Source of the DNA: Nitrospirota bacterium
GTDB taxonomy: Bacteria > Nitrospirota > Thermodesulfovibrionia > UBA6902 > BMS3Bbin08
DNA: 6,013 nucleotides
Direction: 5' to 3'
Assembly: GCA_030637135.1 (NCBI GenBank)
Contig: DAOVVO010000084.1
Span: forward strand, 1-6,013
Shown: positions 1 to 4,678 of the stretch, piece by piece
Layout of the letters: each line of letters begins with the position of its first letter
How positions within the stretch are numbered: the stretch's first letter is position 1
Notes under the pieces: generated by a model
The model's database searches: none
Told to the model about the DNA's origin: nothing
What the model saw: the letters and a program-made list of their open reading frames with translations, nothing else
Program-made: the position numbers and the translations under genes

Positions 1-1
1 A

Positions 2-649
2 GAAATTCATCCCAAGAATATGGTGCAATTTACAGAGTATCAGAGGAAACAGCATCATAAATTATATAAAATTGTTTTTCTTCGAGAAGAAAAGTTCCGT
101 TCCAAAGATGGCACGGGTTTTTATTTTGAAGAATATCTCAATAATCCTAAAAAATTTGAATCTAATTTAGATGCCTACCTTCCGTTTCTCAATATCCTCA
201 TTCACACAAGCTATTGGGATAACAGGTTTCCACGTTTGGTAACAAAAAAAATGGTTCATACTCTGTCAAAAAAGAAACCATTTCGACTGGAATTTATTGG
301 CGACATATCATGTGATGTCAACGGTTCTATTGAATTAACGTATAAAACAGGTTCACGGGATAAACCAACATACACCTACATTCCTGAGAGTAAAAAATTT
401 GTTGGTGGTTATAAATCAGAAGGGATTACTGTTTTAGCTGTAGATAATCTTCCTGCTGAAATGCCGAAAGATGCATCAGACGAATTTAGCGGCCTTATTC
501 GAGACTATGTCTATCAGATTGCAGCTCATGGTGTGAAGGATATTATTCACCATATGGCAATCCCTGCAGAAATCCGCCAGGCTGTAGTTACACAGGATGG
601 TAAGCTTACCAAAAATTCCGGCTACTTAAGGAAATTTATTTCTTCCTGA
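2..649 (+). CDS. Lysine-ketoglutarate reductase / saccharopine dehydrogenase-like protein, C-terminal part (5' truncated by the window)
   Basis: The frame is open from base 2 (E-I-H-P-K-N before the first Met at 20), so the gene starts upstream of the window and the ATG at 20 is internal. About 215 residues are visible, ending in TGA at 647-649. I recognise the C-terminal half of the lysine-ketoglutarate reductase domain found at the N-terminus of eukaryotic AASS (LKR/SDH). Landmarks, numbered from Met20, are F-x-x-Y-L-N (about 36-41), T-S-Y-W-D-N-R-F-P-R-L-V-T (63-75), G-D-I-S-C-D-V-N-G-S-I-E (94-105), A-V-D-N-L-P-A-E-M-P-K-D-A-S (140-153) and the terminal R-Q-A-V-V-T-x-D-G-K-L. The family condenses lysine and 2-oxoglutarate to saccharopine with NADPH, or runs the reverse reaction, in the cytosol. 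No saccharopine dehydrogenase domain follows, so this is a stand-alone LKR-like protein. The actual substrate in bacteria is less certain than the family. It converges on the rhodanese gene and no obvious terminator lies in the 62-base gap. Confidence 0.85.
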   Translation, partial: EIHPKNMVQFTEYQRKQHHKLYKIVFLREEKFRSKDGTGFYFEEYLNNPKKFESNLDAYLPFLNILIHTSYWDNRFPRLVTKKMVHTLSKKKPFRLEFIGDISCDVNGSIELTYKTGSRDKPTYTYIPESKKFVGGYKSEGITVLAVDNLPAEMPKDASDEFSGLIRDYVYQIAAHGVKDIIHHMAIPAEIRQAVVTQDGKLTKNSGYLRKFISS

Positions 650-711
650 CGTTAATTTTTTACCAAGGGAATACATTTGCTTTTTCTTTTTAATGATGAA
701 AATCCTGTAAT

Positions 712-1167
712 TTATGGGGCTACGGGAAGACCTGCTCGTTTCCAGCTTGTAAGGCCGCCTAACAGTGCTGAAAGACGCGTATAGCCTTGTTGGTACAGGA
801 TAAGCGCCGCACGGGCGCTTTTTAACTCAGACGGTCAAGTTCAGTAGAAGACGATCTCCCGGTCGCGTGGGAATTCATTCAGACGTGATTTTACCTGACT
901 CAGAGGCACTGAAATGGCGCCAACGATGTGTTGGGTCTCAAATGCTTTGATCGAGCGAACATCCACAATGAGAATCAATTCGCCCTTTATAAGACGGTCC
1001 TTGAGATCTTCTGACGAAATTCGGGGCACTTCACTTTCTTTCTTCGGTATATGACGCTGGACGGCAGTCTGCGCTGCTGTAGAAAGACCTGCGTATGCAG
1101 AAAGAACAAATGTTACAGTGAGCAGGACTGCACAAAGCTGTCTTCTATTTGGCTTAAAACCTTCCAT
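712..1167 (-). CDS. Exported rhodanese-domain selenoprotein with two in-frame UGA (Sec) codons in a UxU active-site motif
   Basis: The 151-residue reading runs from ATG 1167-1165 to TAA 714-712 and passes through TGA at 843-841 (codon 109) and 837-835 (codon 111). The ATG is preceded by AGAGGA (1177-1172), which makes it a better start than the Met 13 codons upstream. Residues 1-32 form a Sec-type signal peptide: R-R, a hydrophobic stretch from about 11 to 28, and cleavage near S-T-A-A. The protein therefore probably acts outside the cytoplasmic membrane. Rhodanese landmarks are V-D-V-R-S (68-72), H-I-V-G-A-I-S-V-P (80-88), the active-site strand E-I-V-F-Y (104-108) and, beyond the TGAs, P-S-E-L-K-S-A-R-A-A, G-Y-T-R, L-L-G-G-L-x-x-W and A-G-L-P-V. 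Relatives read Y-C-x-C-P-x-E-A at the active site, with the first Cys binding persulfide; here both positions are TGA. I infer selenocysteine at both. Read conventionally, the protein would end just before its catalytic residue. The alternative is a pseudogene with two nonsense mutations, which is unlikely because the downstream frame is intact and the hits are exactly on the two cysteines. Confidence 0.85.
802..820 (-). promoter_or_regulatory. Candidate bacterial SECIS hairpin inside the rhodanese coding sequence
   Basis: Read on the minus strand, AAGCGCC (820-814) pairs perfectly with GGCGCTT (808-802) around the loop CGTGC (813-809), giving 7 base pairs, 5 of them G-C. The loop begins 21 nt after the second TGA and 27 nt after the first. 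As I recall the published bacterial SECIS model, the apical loop lies about 16-37 nt after the UGA with a G among its first two loop bases, and both conditions hold here. One hairpin could thus serve both UGAs. The same hairpin read on the plus strand is followed by T819-T823 and mimics an intrinsic terminator. Confidence 0.6.
835..843 (-). other. Twin recoded UGA codons (Sec-Thr-Sec) in the rhodanese gene
   Basis: On the minus strand the codons are TGA-ACT-TGA, preceded by TTC-TAC (F-Y) and followed by CCG-TCT-GAG (P-S-E). Both TGAs differ only in the third base from Cys codons (TGT/TGC), and the surrounding residues match a rhodanese active-site loop. TGA appears to be an ordinary stop in this genome, since the genes ending at 649, 2223 and 2931 all use it, and Trp is encoded by TGG. 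A general codon reassignment is therefore not supported, and a local recoding signal is needed. Confidence 0.8.
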
Positions 1168-1188
1168 TTTTTCCTCTGTTATTATATT

Positions 1189-1217
1189 ATCATAAAAAAT
1201 GAACACCGGTATATCAA
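1189..1217 (-). promoter_or_regulatory. Sigma70-type promoter for the rhodanese gene
   Basis: On the minus strand TTGATA (1217-1212) is followed by a 17-nt spacer and TATGAT (1194-1189), each one mismatch from consensus. Transcription would start near 1182, giving a leader of about 15 nt that holds the AGAGGA ribosome binding site. A single-gene transcript is expected, because the upstream gene is divergent. Confidence 0.55.
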
Positions 1218-1320
1218 AACAAGACCGGAAAGCAAAAAATTGTTTTCAACTTGTGACATGTGACATACAATAAAATATTACCTGAAATGTCTTTACACTC
1301 ATTCAGTTGATGAATTCCGA

Positions 1321-1326
1321 TATAAT
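1321..1326 (+). promoter_or_regulatory. Perfect -10 box almost touching the nuclease start codon
   Basis: TATAAT is a perfect -10 hexamer. No good -35 sits at 16-18 nt; TTTACA at 1292-1297 is 23 nt away. Transcription would begin about 1332-1334, leaving only two or three bases before ATG 1336, and no Shine-Dalgarno-like sequence precedes that ATG. This suggests a leaderless or nearly leaderless mRNA. Confidence 0.4.
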
Positions 1327-1335
1327 TTAACCATC

Positions 1336-2100
1336 ATGTCTAACTATTATTCACCTGTCCGTTCCAGAAACATCTATAATCCAGGTGACGTAAAACCTTT
1401 CAAGCTCAGTCGTTCTAAAATCGACCTCTTTCTTGAATGTCCACGGTGCTTTTATCTTGATCGGAGGCTTGGAATTGCACGTCCACCGGGTTTCCCGTTC
1501 GCTCTTAATAGCGCTGTTGACGCATTATTAAAGCGGGAATTTGACATTCATCGTGCAAACGGTAAGCCTCATCCACTCATAGAAAGATATGGCATAGATG
1601 CACAGCCTGTGCCTCATGACCATCTGCAAAAATGGAGACATAATTTTACCGGTGTGCAGTATTTGCATGACCCGACAAATTTGCTTGTCTCTGGCGCAAT
1701 TGATGACCTATGGCAAAACTCGCGCGGTGAATATATTGTTGTTGACTACAAGGCAACTGCAAGAAATGAGGAAATCACTGCACTGGATAAAGATTGGCAT
1801 GAAGGGTATAAACGCCAGATGGAGATTTATCAATGGCTTTTACGGAGGAATGGCCTCACTGTTTCTGACACCGGTTATTTTGTTTACTGCAACGGACAAA
1901 CTGATCGGGAAGCCTTTGACGGGAAACTGGAATTTGACGTAACACTTATTCCATATACAGGGAGTGATAATTGGGTAGAACAGTCGATTAGAGATGTGCA
2001 CCGGTGTCTTACGAGTGATCACATACCCGAAGCCGGGGCAGGTTGTGACTATTGCGCTTATCGAGATGCAGTTGAAACTGTGTTACCCGGGAAGAAGTAG
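1336..2100 (+). CDS. PD-(D/E)XK nuclease superfamily protein, Cas4/RecB-like with four cysteines
   Basis: The protein has 254 residues. The order of motifs is that of the Cas4/AddB/RecB-type nuclease family (PF12705-like): an N-terminal L-S-x-S-K-I-D-L-F-L-E-C-P-R-C segment (residues 24-38), G-A-I-D-D-L-W (120-126) carrying the first catalytic Asp, V-V-D-Y-K-A-T (135-141) carrying the D-x-K pair, and Q-M-E-I-Y (161-165) matching the QxxxY motif. C35 and C38 together with C237 and C240 near the C-terminus could hold an iron-sulfur cluster or zinc; in Cas4 the equivalent set binds 4Fe-4S. It should be a metal-dependent DNA nuclease, probably an exonuclease, but the substrate is unknown. There is no CRISPR array, Cas1/Cas2 or helicase nearby, so a Cas4 label is not justified. 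The ATG is the only reasonable start, because the L-S-x-S-K motif lies only 24 residues in. The gene is divergent from the rhodanese and converges on the CULT gene. Confidence 0.85.
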   Translation: MSNYYSPVRSRNIYNPGDVKPFKLSRSKIDLFLECPRCFYLDRRLGIARPPGFPFALNSAVDALLKREFDIHRANGKPHPLIERYGIDAQPVPHDHLQKWRHNFTGVQYLHDPTNLLVSGAIDDLWQNSRGEYIVVDYKATARNEEITALDKDWHEGYKRQMEIYQWLLRRNGLTVSDTGYFVYCNGQTDREAFDGKLEFDVTLIPYTGSDNWVEQSIRDVHRCLTSDHIPEAGAGCDYCAYRDAVETVLPGKK

Positions 2101-2222
2101 CTGTATTCAATCCCTACCAGACTCGATCATTACAATCTGATTCGTCACCCTTTGTCCATCCAAAAAACCATGGTGCAAAAGAGCAGGGGCACGGTTATAA
2201 GAAGTTAAGGAAAGACTGACAG

Positions 2223-2651
2223 TCAGGGTGTTGTAGAATCTGCCAATTGATCCATAATCAATCCAAAAAAATTTTCATTTCCACTTTGATAAAACCAGCC
2301 GAGATGAACAAGGCAATGTGAGCACAGAGACAAGCTCCAGCTGAGTCCCTCAAACCACGTATGCTCAAGTGTAGGTTGACCATATACGATACATCCGCTG
2401 GCTGAGGAAAAACAGCCTATGTCATAGGTGATGCCTGCTGGATTGGTGAACGTATGTATATGCTGTTCATTTACAGATATCATACGTTCCGGCGTGGTAA
2501 TGGTGTTTCCACAATTTCTGCAGACAATGAAGTGCCCTTCTTTTAAACCAAATTTCTTTTCTGTCTTTATTCTAACCCCTGTAATCTGCTTTTTATCAGA
2601 TGATTTAAGGACACATCCCTGTGTTTTCTGTAATACGGTATTCAGCATCAA
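2223..2651 (-). CDS. CULT-domain protein (bacterial cereblon-like, thalidomide-binding-domain fold)
   Basis: The 142-residue protein is mostly a single CULT domain, the ligand-binding domain of cereblon, also found alone in bacteria. A zinc site is formed by C-R-N-C (C44, C47) and C-S-H-C (C110, C113). The aromatic cage is H-T-W-F-E-G-x-S-W (W99, W105) plus H-L-G-W (W119), matching the three tryptophans that bind thalidomide-type glutarimides in human CRBN. Other family marks are S-V-N-E-x-x-I-H-T-F-T-N-P-A-G (59-73), G-C-F (79-81) and F-F-G-L-I near the end. Known bacterial single-domain homologues bind glutarimides and uridine-like ligands, but the natural role is unresolved. A C-terminal cyclic-imide degron has been proposed for cereblon. 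The start is uncertain: an AAGGAGG lies 10 nt before TTG 2651-2649 and 13 nt before the adjacent ATG 2648-2646. The residues before C44 may form a short N-terminal extension. Confidence 0.85.
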   Translation of the reverse strand: MMLNTVLQKTQGCVLKSSDKKQITGVRIKTEKKFGLKEGHFIVCRNCGNTITTPERMISVNEQHIHTFTNPAGITYDIGCFSSASGCIVYGQPTLEHTWFEGLSWSLSLCSHCLVHLGWFYQSGNENFFGLIMDQLADSTTP

Positions 2652-2676
2652 AACGAAACAGCCTCCTTAACATCTC

Positions 2677-2699
2677 CTGGTATCATTTTACCAGATACC
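2677..2699 (-). promoter_or_regulatory. Overlapping inverted repeats and putative -10 upstream of the CULT gene
   Basis: CTGGTA (2677-2682) and TACCAG (2689-2694) are perfect inverted repeats around 6 bases. An overlapping pair, GGTATC (2679-2684) and GATACC (2694-2699), shares part of the same stretch. On the minus strand the centre contains TAAAAT (2690-2685), a plausible -10 for the CULT gene, although I see no good -35. The arrangement could be an operator covering the promoter, or two alternative hairpins in the leader just ahead of the ribosome binding site. Confidence 0.3.
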
Positions 2700-2726
2700 T
2701 TGAGGGATAAGTCAGTGTTTGATGTT

Positions 2727-2888
2727 AAAATGAAGATTAAGAAACGCAGAGACAACGAAGTGCAGAAGAGTACAACTGCAAAAAAGTGCACAAAGCGCAG
2801 GAAGGTAGAAGAACGGTAACGTAATGGGAAAATGTTGTAACAAGGGAAAAAAGGGAAGTAATGAGGGAAATAATGGTATGGTAAAATT
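2727..2888 (+). repeat. Purine-rich low-complexity spacer resembling the degenerate 'cgcagagacgcaaag' dispersed repeat
   Basis: The plus strand here is strongly purine-biased. It begins with AAACGCAGAGACAACGAAG and continues through CAAAGCGCAGGAAGG to runs of GGGAA (GGGAAAA, GGGAAAAAAGGGAAG, GAGGGAAA). The first half resembles a degenerate short repeat that I have seen between genes in several environmental bacteria. Frames across it give only compositionally biased peptides rich in F, Y and P on the minus strand, so I do not call a gene. Confidence 0.3.
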
Positions 2889-2890
2889 GC

Positions 2891-2921
2891 AAAAAAAATC
2901 CTCGGCATGATGCCGGGGATT
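2891..2921 (-). terminator. Intrinsic terminator of the Hsp20 gene
   Basis: On the minus strand AATCCCCGGCA pairs with TGCCGAGGATT (one C-A mismatch, 3-nt loop) and is followed directly by an eight-base T run (2898-2891). It begins about 10 nt after the Hsp20 stop codon. The plus-strand reading has no T run, so the terminator is directional. Confidence 0.8.
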
Positions 2922-2930
2922 TAGGAGGGG

Positions 2931-3419
2931 TCAGTCGATCGATATTTTTTTATGTTTCTTTTCTGCCTCTTTTGTCATAGGAATTCTCACTTCGAGCACA
3001 CCGTCTTCAAAGTGCGCCTTTATCTTCTCGGTATCCAGGTCGCCCGGTAGCTCAAATCTGCGGTAGAAGGAGCCAAAGGAACGTTCATATCTGAAGTAGT
3101 CTTCTCGTTCGATCTTCTCTTTTTTCTTCTTTTCACCGGAAATGGTCAGGACATTTTCAGTAAGATCGATCTTGAGATCATCCTTCTTCATGCCGGGTAT
3201 ATCAGCCTTCATGATAACTTCATTGCCTTCTTCGAAAATGTCAACAGATGGCGAAATCTCATATCGCTCAGCAACGCGCAGATCCGGCCAGATTGACGGT
3301 CCAAACAGTGAAAACGGTTTTTTCCACGCTTCTTCAAACCAGTGTTCAATATCATAGATAGGAAACAGAGGTTTCGATCTCTCCCGCTTAACCAGTTCTT
3401 TTAAACCCTTGCCAGCCAT
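2931..3419 (-). CDS. Hsp20 / small heat shock protein (alpha-crystallin family)
   Basis: The protein has 162 residues, usual for the family. It is an ATP-independent cytosolic holdase that assembles into oligomers and keeps unfolding clients soluble. The N-terminal arm (1-55) contains W-F-E-E-A-W and F-G-P-S. The alpha-crystallin domain runs from about 56 to 149, with the core A-D-I-P-G-M-K-K-D-D-L-K-I (72-84), L-T-I-S-G-E (91-96), Y-x-R-Y-E-R-S-F-G-S-F-Y-R-R-F-x-L-P (about 108-125) and F-E-D-G-V-L-E-V-R-I-P (137-147). The tail ends K-K-I-S-I-D and supplies the I-x-I motif that docks onto neighbouring dimers. The start is ATG 3419-3417, because AAGGAGG lies 7 nt ahead of it; the in-frame ATG six codons upstream overlaps that SD and is rejected. 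The gene has its own promoter and terminator and is probably monocistronic. Confidence 0.95.
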   Translation of the reverse strand: MAGKGLKELVKRERSKPLFPIYDIEHWFEEAWKKPFSLFGPSIWPDLRVAERYEISPSVDIFEEGNEVIMKADIPGMKKDDLKIDLTENVLTISGEKKKKEKIEREDYFRYERSFGSFYRRFELPGDLDTEKIKAHFEDGVLEVRIPMTKEAEKKHKKISID

Positions 3420-3423
3420 AATT

Positions 3424-3434
3424 TCACCTCCTTT
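3424..3434 (-). promoter_or_regulatory. Strong Shine-Dalgarno deciding the Hsp20 start
   Basis: AAAGGAGGTGA on the minus strand is a near-complete complement of the 16S rRNA 3' end and sits 7 nt (from the AAGGAGG core) before ATG 3419. It rules out the Met codon at 3437-3435, which would lie at its upstream edge. Confidence 0.85.
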
Positions 3435-3460
3435 CATGAGGATGTATCCTTCTCTTTATA

Positions 3461-3494
3461 TCTATATTTTAAACCTCTTTTTGATGCAATTCAA
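3461..3494 (-). promoter_or_regulatory. Two overlapping sigma70-type promoters for hsp20
   Basis: On the minus strand TTGAAT (3494-3489), 17 nt, TAAAAT (3471-3466) forms one promoter. TTGCAT (3489-3484), 17 nt, TATAGA (3466-3461) forms a second, shifted by 5 bases. The first -35 reads CTTGAA with its preceding base, which overlaps the sigma32 -35 pattern, but no CCCCAT-like -10 follows. No CIRCE operator is present. Confidence 0.5.
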
Positions 3495-3733
3495 GTATTA
3501 ATTTTACCTTTTTTGTATATAGTTAGGCAGACTTAAGTGAAAGAGAATACTATGACCATGTTTCACTTGTTTTCACACATGGATACCCTGCTTTTAATAG
3601 AAAAAATGTCTGAAAAGTTGAAGCGGGGACAGTCGAACGGGTTGATTTTTTCAATCCTCACATTTCTTAAAATGAAATGACGAAATTGCAGAATCTAAGA
3701 GACGTTGGGTAAAGATTGGAGGTCAATGAGAGG

Positions 3734-4546
3734 CTACTTTATCAGGGCTTCAAGCATTTTCAGATTAAATGAGCTTTCACAAGCTTGTTTCATCCATCTG
3801 GCACATCGGTTTGCATCGAGCGGAACTCCAACAGGTGGTATATCCAGGTTAATACATATCCTCATTCCATTGACAAGTTCAGGGACACAGGCAACCCCCA
3901 GTGCACCGATGCTTGGATGTTCTGCCTTGAGCCTCTTAAAAAGCTTTTCAAGATCCATAGTGACAGAAATATAAGGATGGATGTTGTACTTTTTCAAAAG
4001 AAGGCTTCCCAGATGTATAAAACACCTTTCCGTGCACTCCTTGCACACAGATTCAACATCTCCCGGAACAGAATGGCAATCTGGTCTAAAATCACGCAGG
4101 CAATGAGGGAGAAGTGCAAATTTGTATTGACTGCTTTTAAACGGTTCTTTATAAATCCTGTTAACAAGCTCAATCTCCAGCATATACAGGTGGTACTGTT
4201 CTTCTTTTGTCATTAAAGTGCTGTCAAATCTCTGTGACAGTGGTAAAGTTCTCAAGTGATGTTTAACCCCCGCTGTATAAACTGACAGCGAATCTCTTAA
4301 AGTCTTTTTTATAAATGAAATGAGTGAATGATTAATATTCTTTCCAGACCGCTTTTTGAAAAAAGACCTGTTAACGCTCGCCTTCTGGATTTGAAACAAA
4401 AGCCTCTTTTTATCAGGGCACTGTTGCAAAAATAAATCTGCCAACTTTTTGATGACTTTGTAGTATTGATTCGTTCCGGTGTTGATACCGTAAAGAGAGT
4501 AAGTCTTTCCCGTAAAAGTCCTGTATGTTCCTTCGTGTTCAGACAT
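3734..4546 (-). CDS. DUF116 family cysteine-rich protein
   Basis: The 270-residue protein belongs to the uncharacterised DUF116 family of anaerobic bacteria and archaea. The N-terminal third contains the family-like G-K-T-Y-S-L-Y-G (13-20) followed by a basic, probably helical region. The conserved part starts near residue 145: H-C-L-R-x-F-x-P-D-C-H-S (C149, C157), V-C-K-E-C-T-E-R-C (C168, C171, C175), I-G-A-L-G-V-A-C-V-P-E-L-V-N-G-M (213-228, C220) and V-G-V-P-L-D-A-N-R-C-A-R-W-M (239-252, C248). The spaced cysteines suggest bound metal, possibly iron-sulfur or zinc; this is inferred. No signal peptide or membrane span is seen, so it is cytosolic. The reaction is unknown. ATG 4546-4544 is directly preceded in frame by TAA, so the start cannot be further upstream. 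The only good SD is 27 nt away and belongs to a short upstream ORF overlapping this start, suggesting translational coupling. No radical SAM or formyltransferase neighbour is visible. Confidence 0.85.
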   Translation of the reverse strand: MSEHEGTYRTFTGKTYSLYGINTGTNQYYKVIKKLADLFLQQCPDKKRLLFQIQKASVNRSFFKKRSGKNINHSLISFIKKTLRDSLSVYTAGVKHHLRTLPLSQRFDSTLMTKEEQYHLYMLEIELVNRIYKEPFKSSQYKFALLPHCLRDFRPDCHSVPGDVESVCKECTERCFIHLGSLLLKKYNIHPYISVTMDLEKLFKRLKAEHPSIGALGVACVPELVNGMRICINLDIPPVGVPLDANRCARWMKQACESSFNLKMLEALIK

Positions 4547-4565
4547 TTACATACTCACAAAGCAT
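4539..4565 (-). CDS. Eight-codon upstream ORF overlapping the DUF116 start
   Basis: ATG 4565-4563 is 8 nt downstream of a perfect AAGGAGG (4580-4574) and encodes M-L-C-E-Y-V-N-V, ending in TGA 4541-4539. The DUF116 ATG (4546-4544) lies inside its last codons in another frame, so the terminating ribosome is within a few bases of the real start. It probably acts by termination-reinitiation rather than through its peptide. It may also be chance: a plain, badly spaced SD for DUF116 is the alternative. Confidence 0.35.
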   Translation of the reverse strand: MLCEYVNV

Positions 4566-4626
4566 TGTTAAGTCCTCCTTCTCTACCCATTATGTGTGTA
4601 AGACACTATCTTGTGGATGATGAGTG

Positions 4627-4678
4627 AGATAACTGTATAAATGACATGATCATGTATCATTCCACCGGAAAGTTATCT
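4627..4678. repeat. Nested dyad: long-spaced inverted repeat enclosing a 12-bp palindrome
   Basis: AGATAACT (4627-4634) and AGTTATCT (4671-4678) are perfect inverted repeats 36 bases apart. Between them lies the perfect palindrome ACATGATCATGT (4644-4655), flanked by imperfectly matching ATGA/TCAT. It sits in the divergent spacer, about 80-130 bases upstream of the DUF116 start. It could be a dimeric regulator site or a cruciform-forming element. Confidence 0.35.

Larger units (their letters stand above)
3420..3733. other. Gene-free spacer between the DUF116 stop and the Hsp20 start
   Basis: Besides the hsp20 promoter and SD it contains weak inverted repeats only. These are CCATGT/ACATGG (3556-3561 and 3577-3582) enclosing two TTTCAC copies, GGGTTGA/TCAATCC (about 3639-3657) around five T, and CATTTC/GAAATG (3661-3666 and 3674-3679). 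The last two lie downstream of the DUF116 gene on the minus strand, but neither is followed by a T run in that direction, so I do not call a terminator. The short GCGGGGACAGTCGAACGGG stretch (3623-3641) is GC-richer than its surroundings and resembles pieces of interspersed repeats; it is not a tRNA. No ORF here is convincing. Confidence 0.5.

Noticed and set aside
703..800. Structured non-coding RNA with paired ends TCCTGTA/TACAGGA and inner stems on the plus strand
   Set aside because: Nearly all of the stretch is accounted for by the C-terminal rhodanese codons on the minus strand, which match the protein family residue by residue.
802..823. Plus-strand intrinsic terminator (AAGCGCC hairpin followed by T5) for the lysine-ketoglutarate reductase-like gene
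   Set aside because: The hairpin lies 150 bases past that gene's stop and inside the rhodanese coding frame on the other strand, where its distance from the two TGAs explains it better as a SECIS. A secondary terminator role is not excluded.
835..843. Genome-wide reassignment of UGA (to Trp or Gly)
   Set aside because: TGA ends at least three other genes in the window at natural protein ends, and Trp is encoded by TGG throughout.
712..1167. Rhodanese pseudogene with two nonsense mutations
   Set aside because: Both TGAs fall on the two conserved Cys codons only, the 40 residues downstream are intact in frame, and a suitably placed hairpin follows.
1336..2100. Cas4 as part of a CRISPR system
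   Set aside because: No repeat array, Cas1 or Cas2 is present, and solitary proteins of this superfamily are common.
2648..2908. 86-codon minus-strand ORF between the CULT and Hsp20 genes
   Set aside because: It spans a purine-rich repeat and part of a terminator, its composition (F, Y, P and S runs) reflects base bias, and it shows no domain-like pattern.
3623..3641. tRNA fragment or attachment site in GCGGGGACAGTCGAACGGG
   Set aside because: No cloverleaf can be drawn around it, and no duplicate or integrase is visible.
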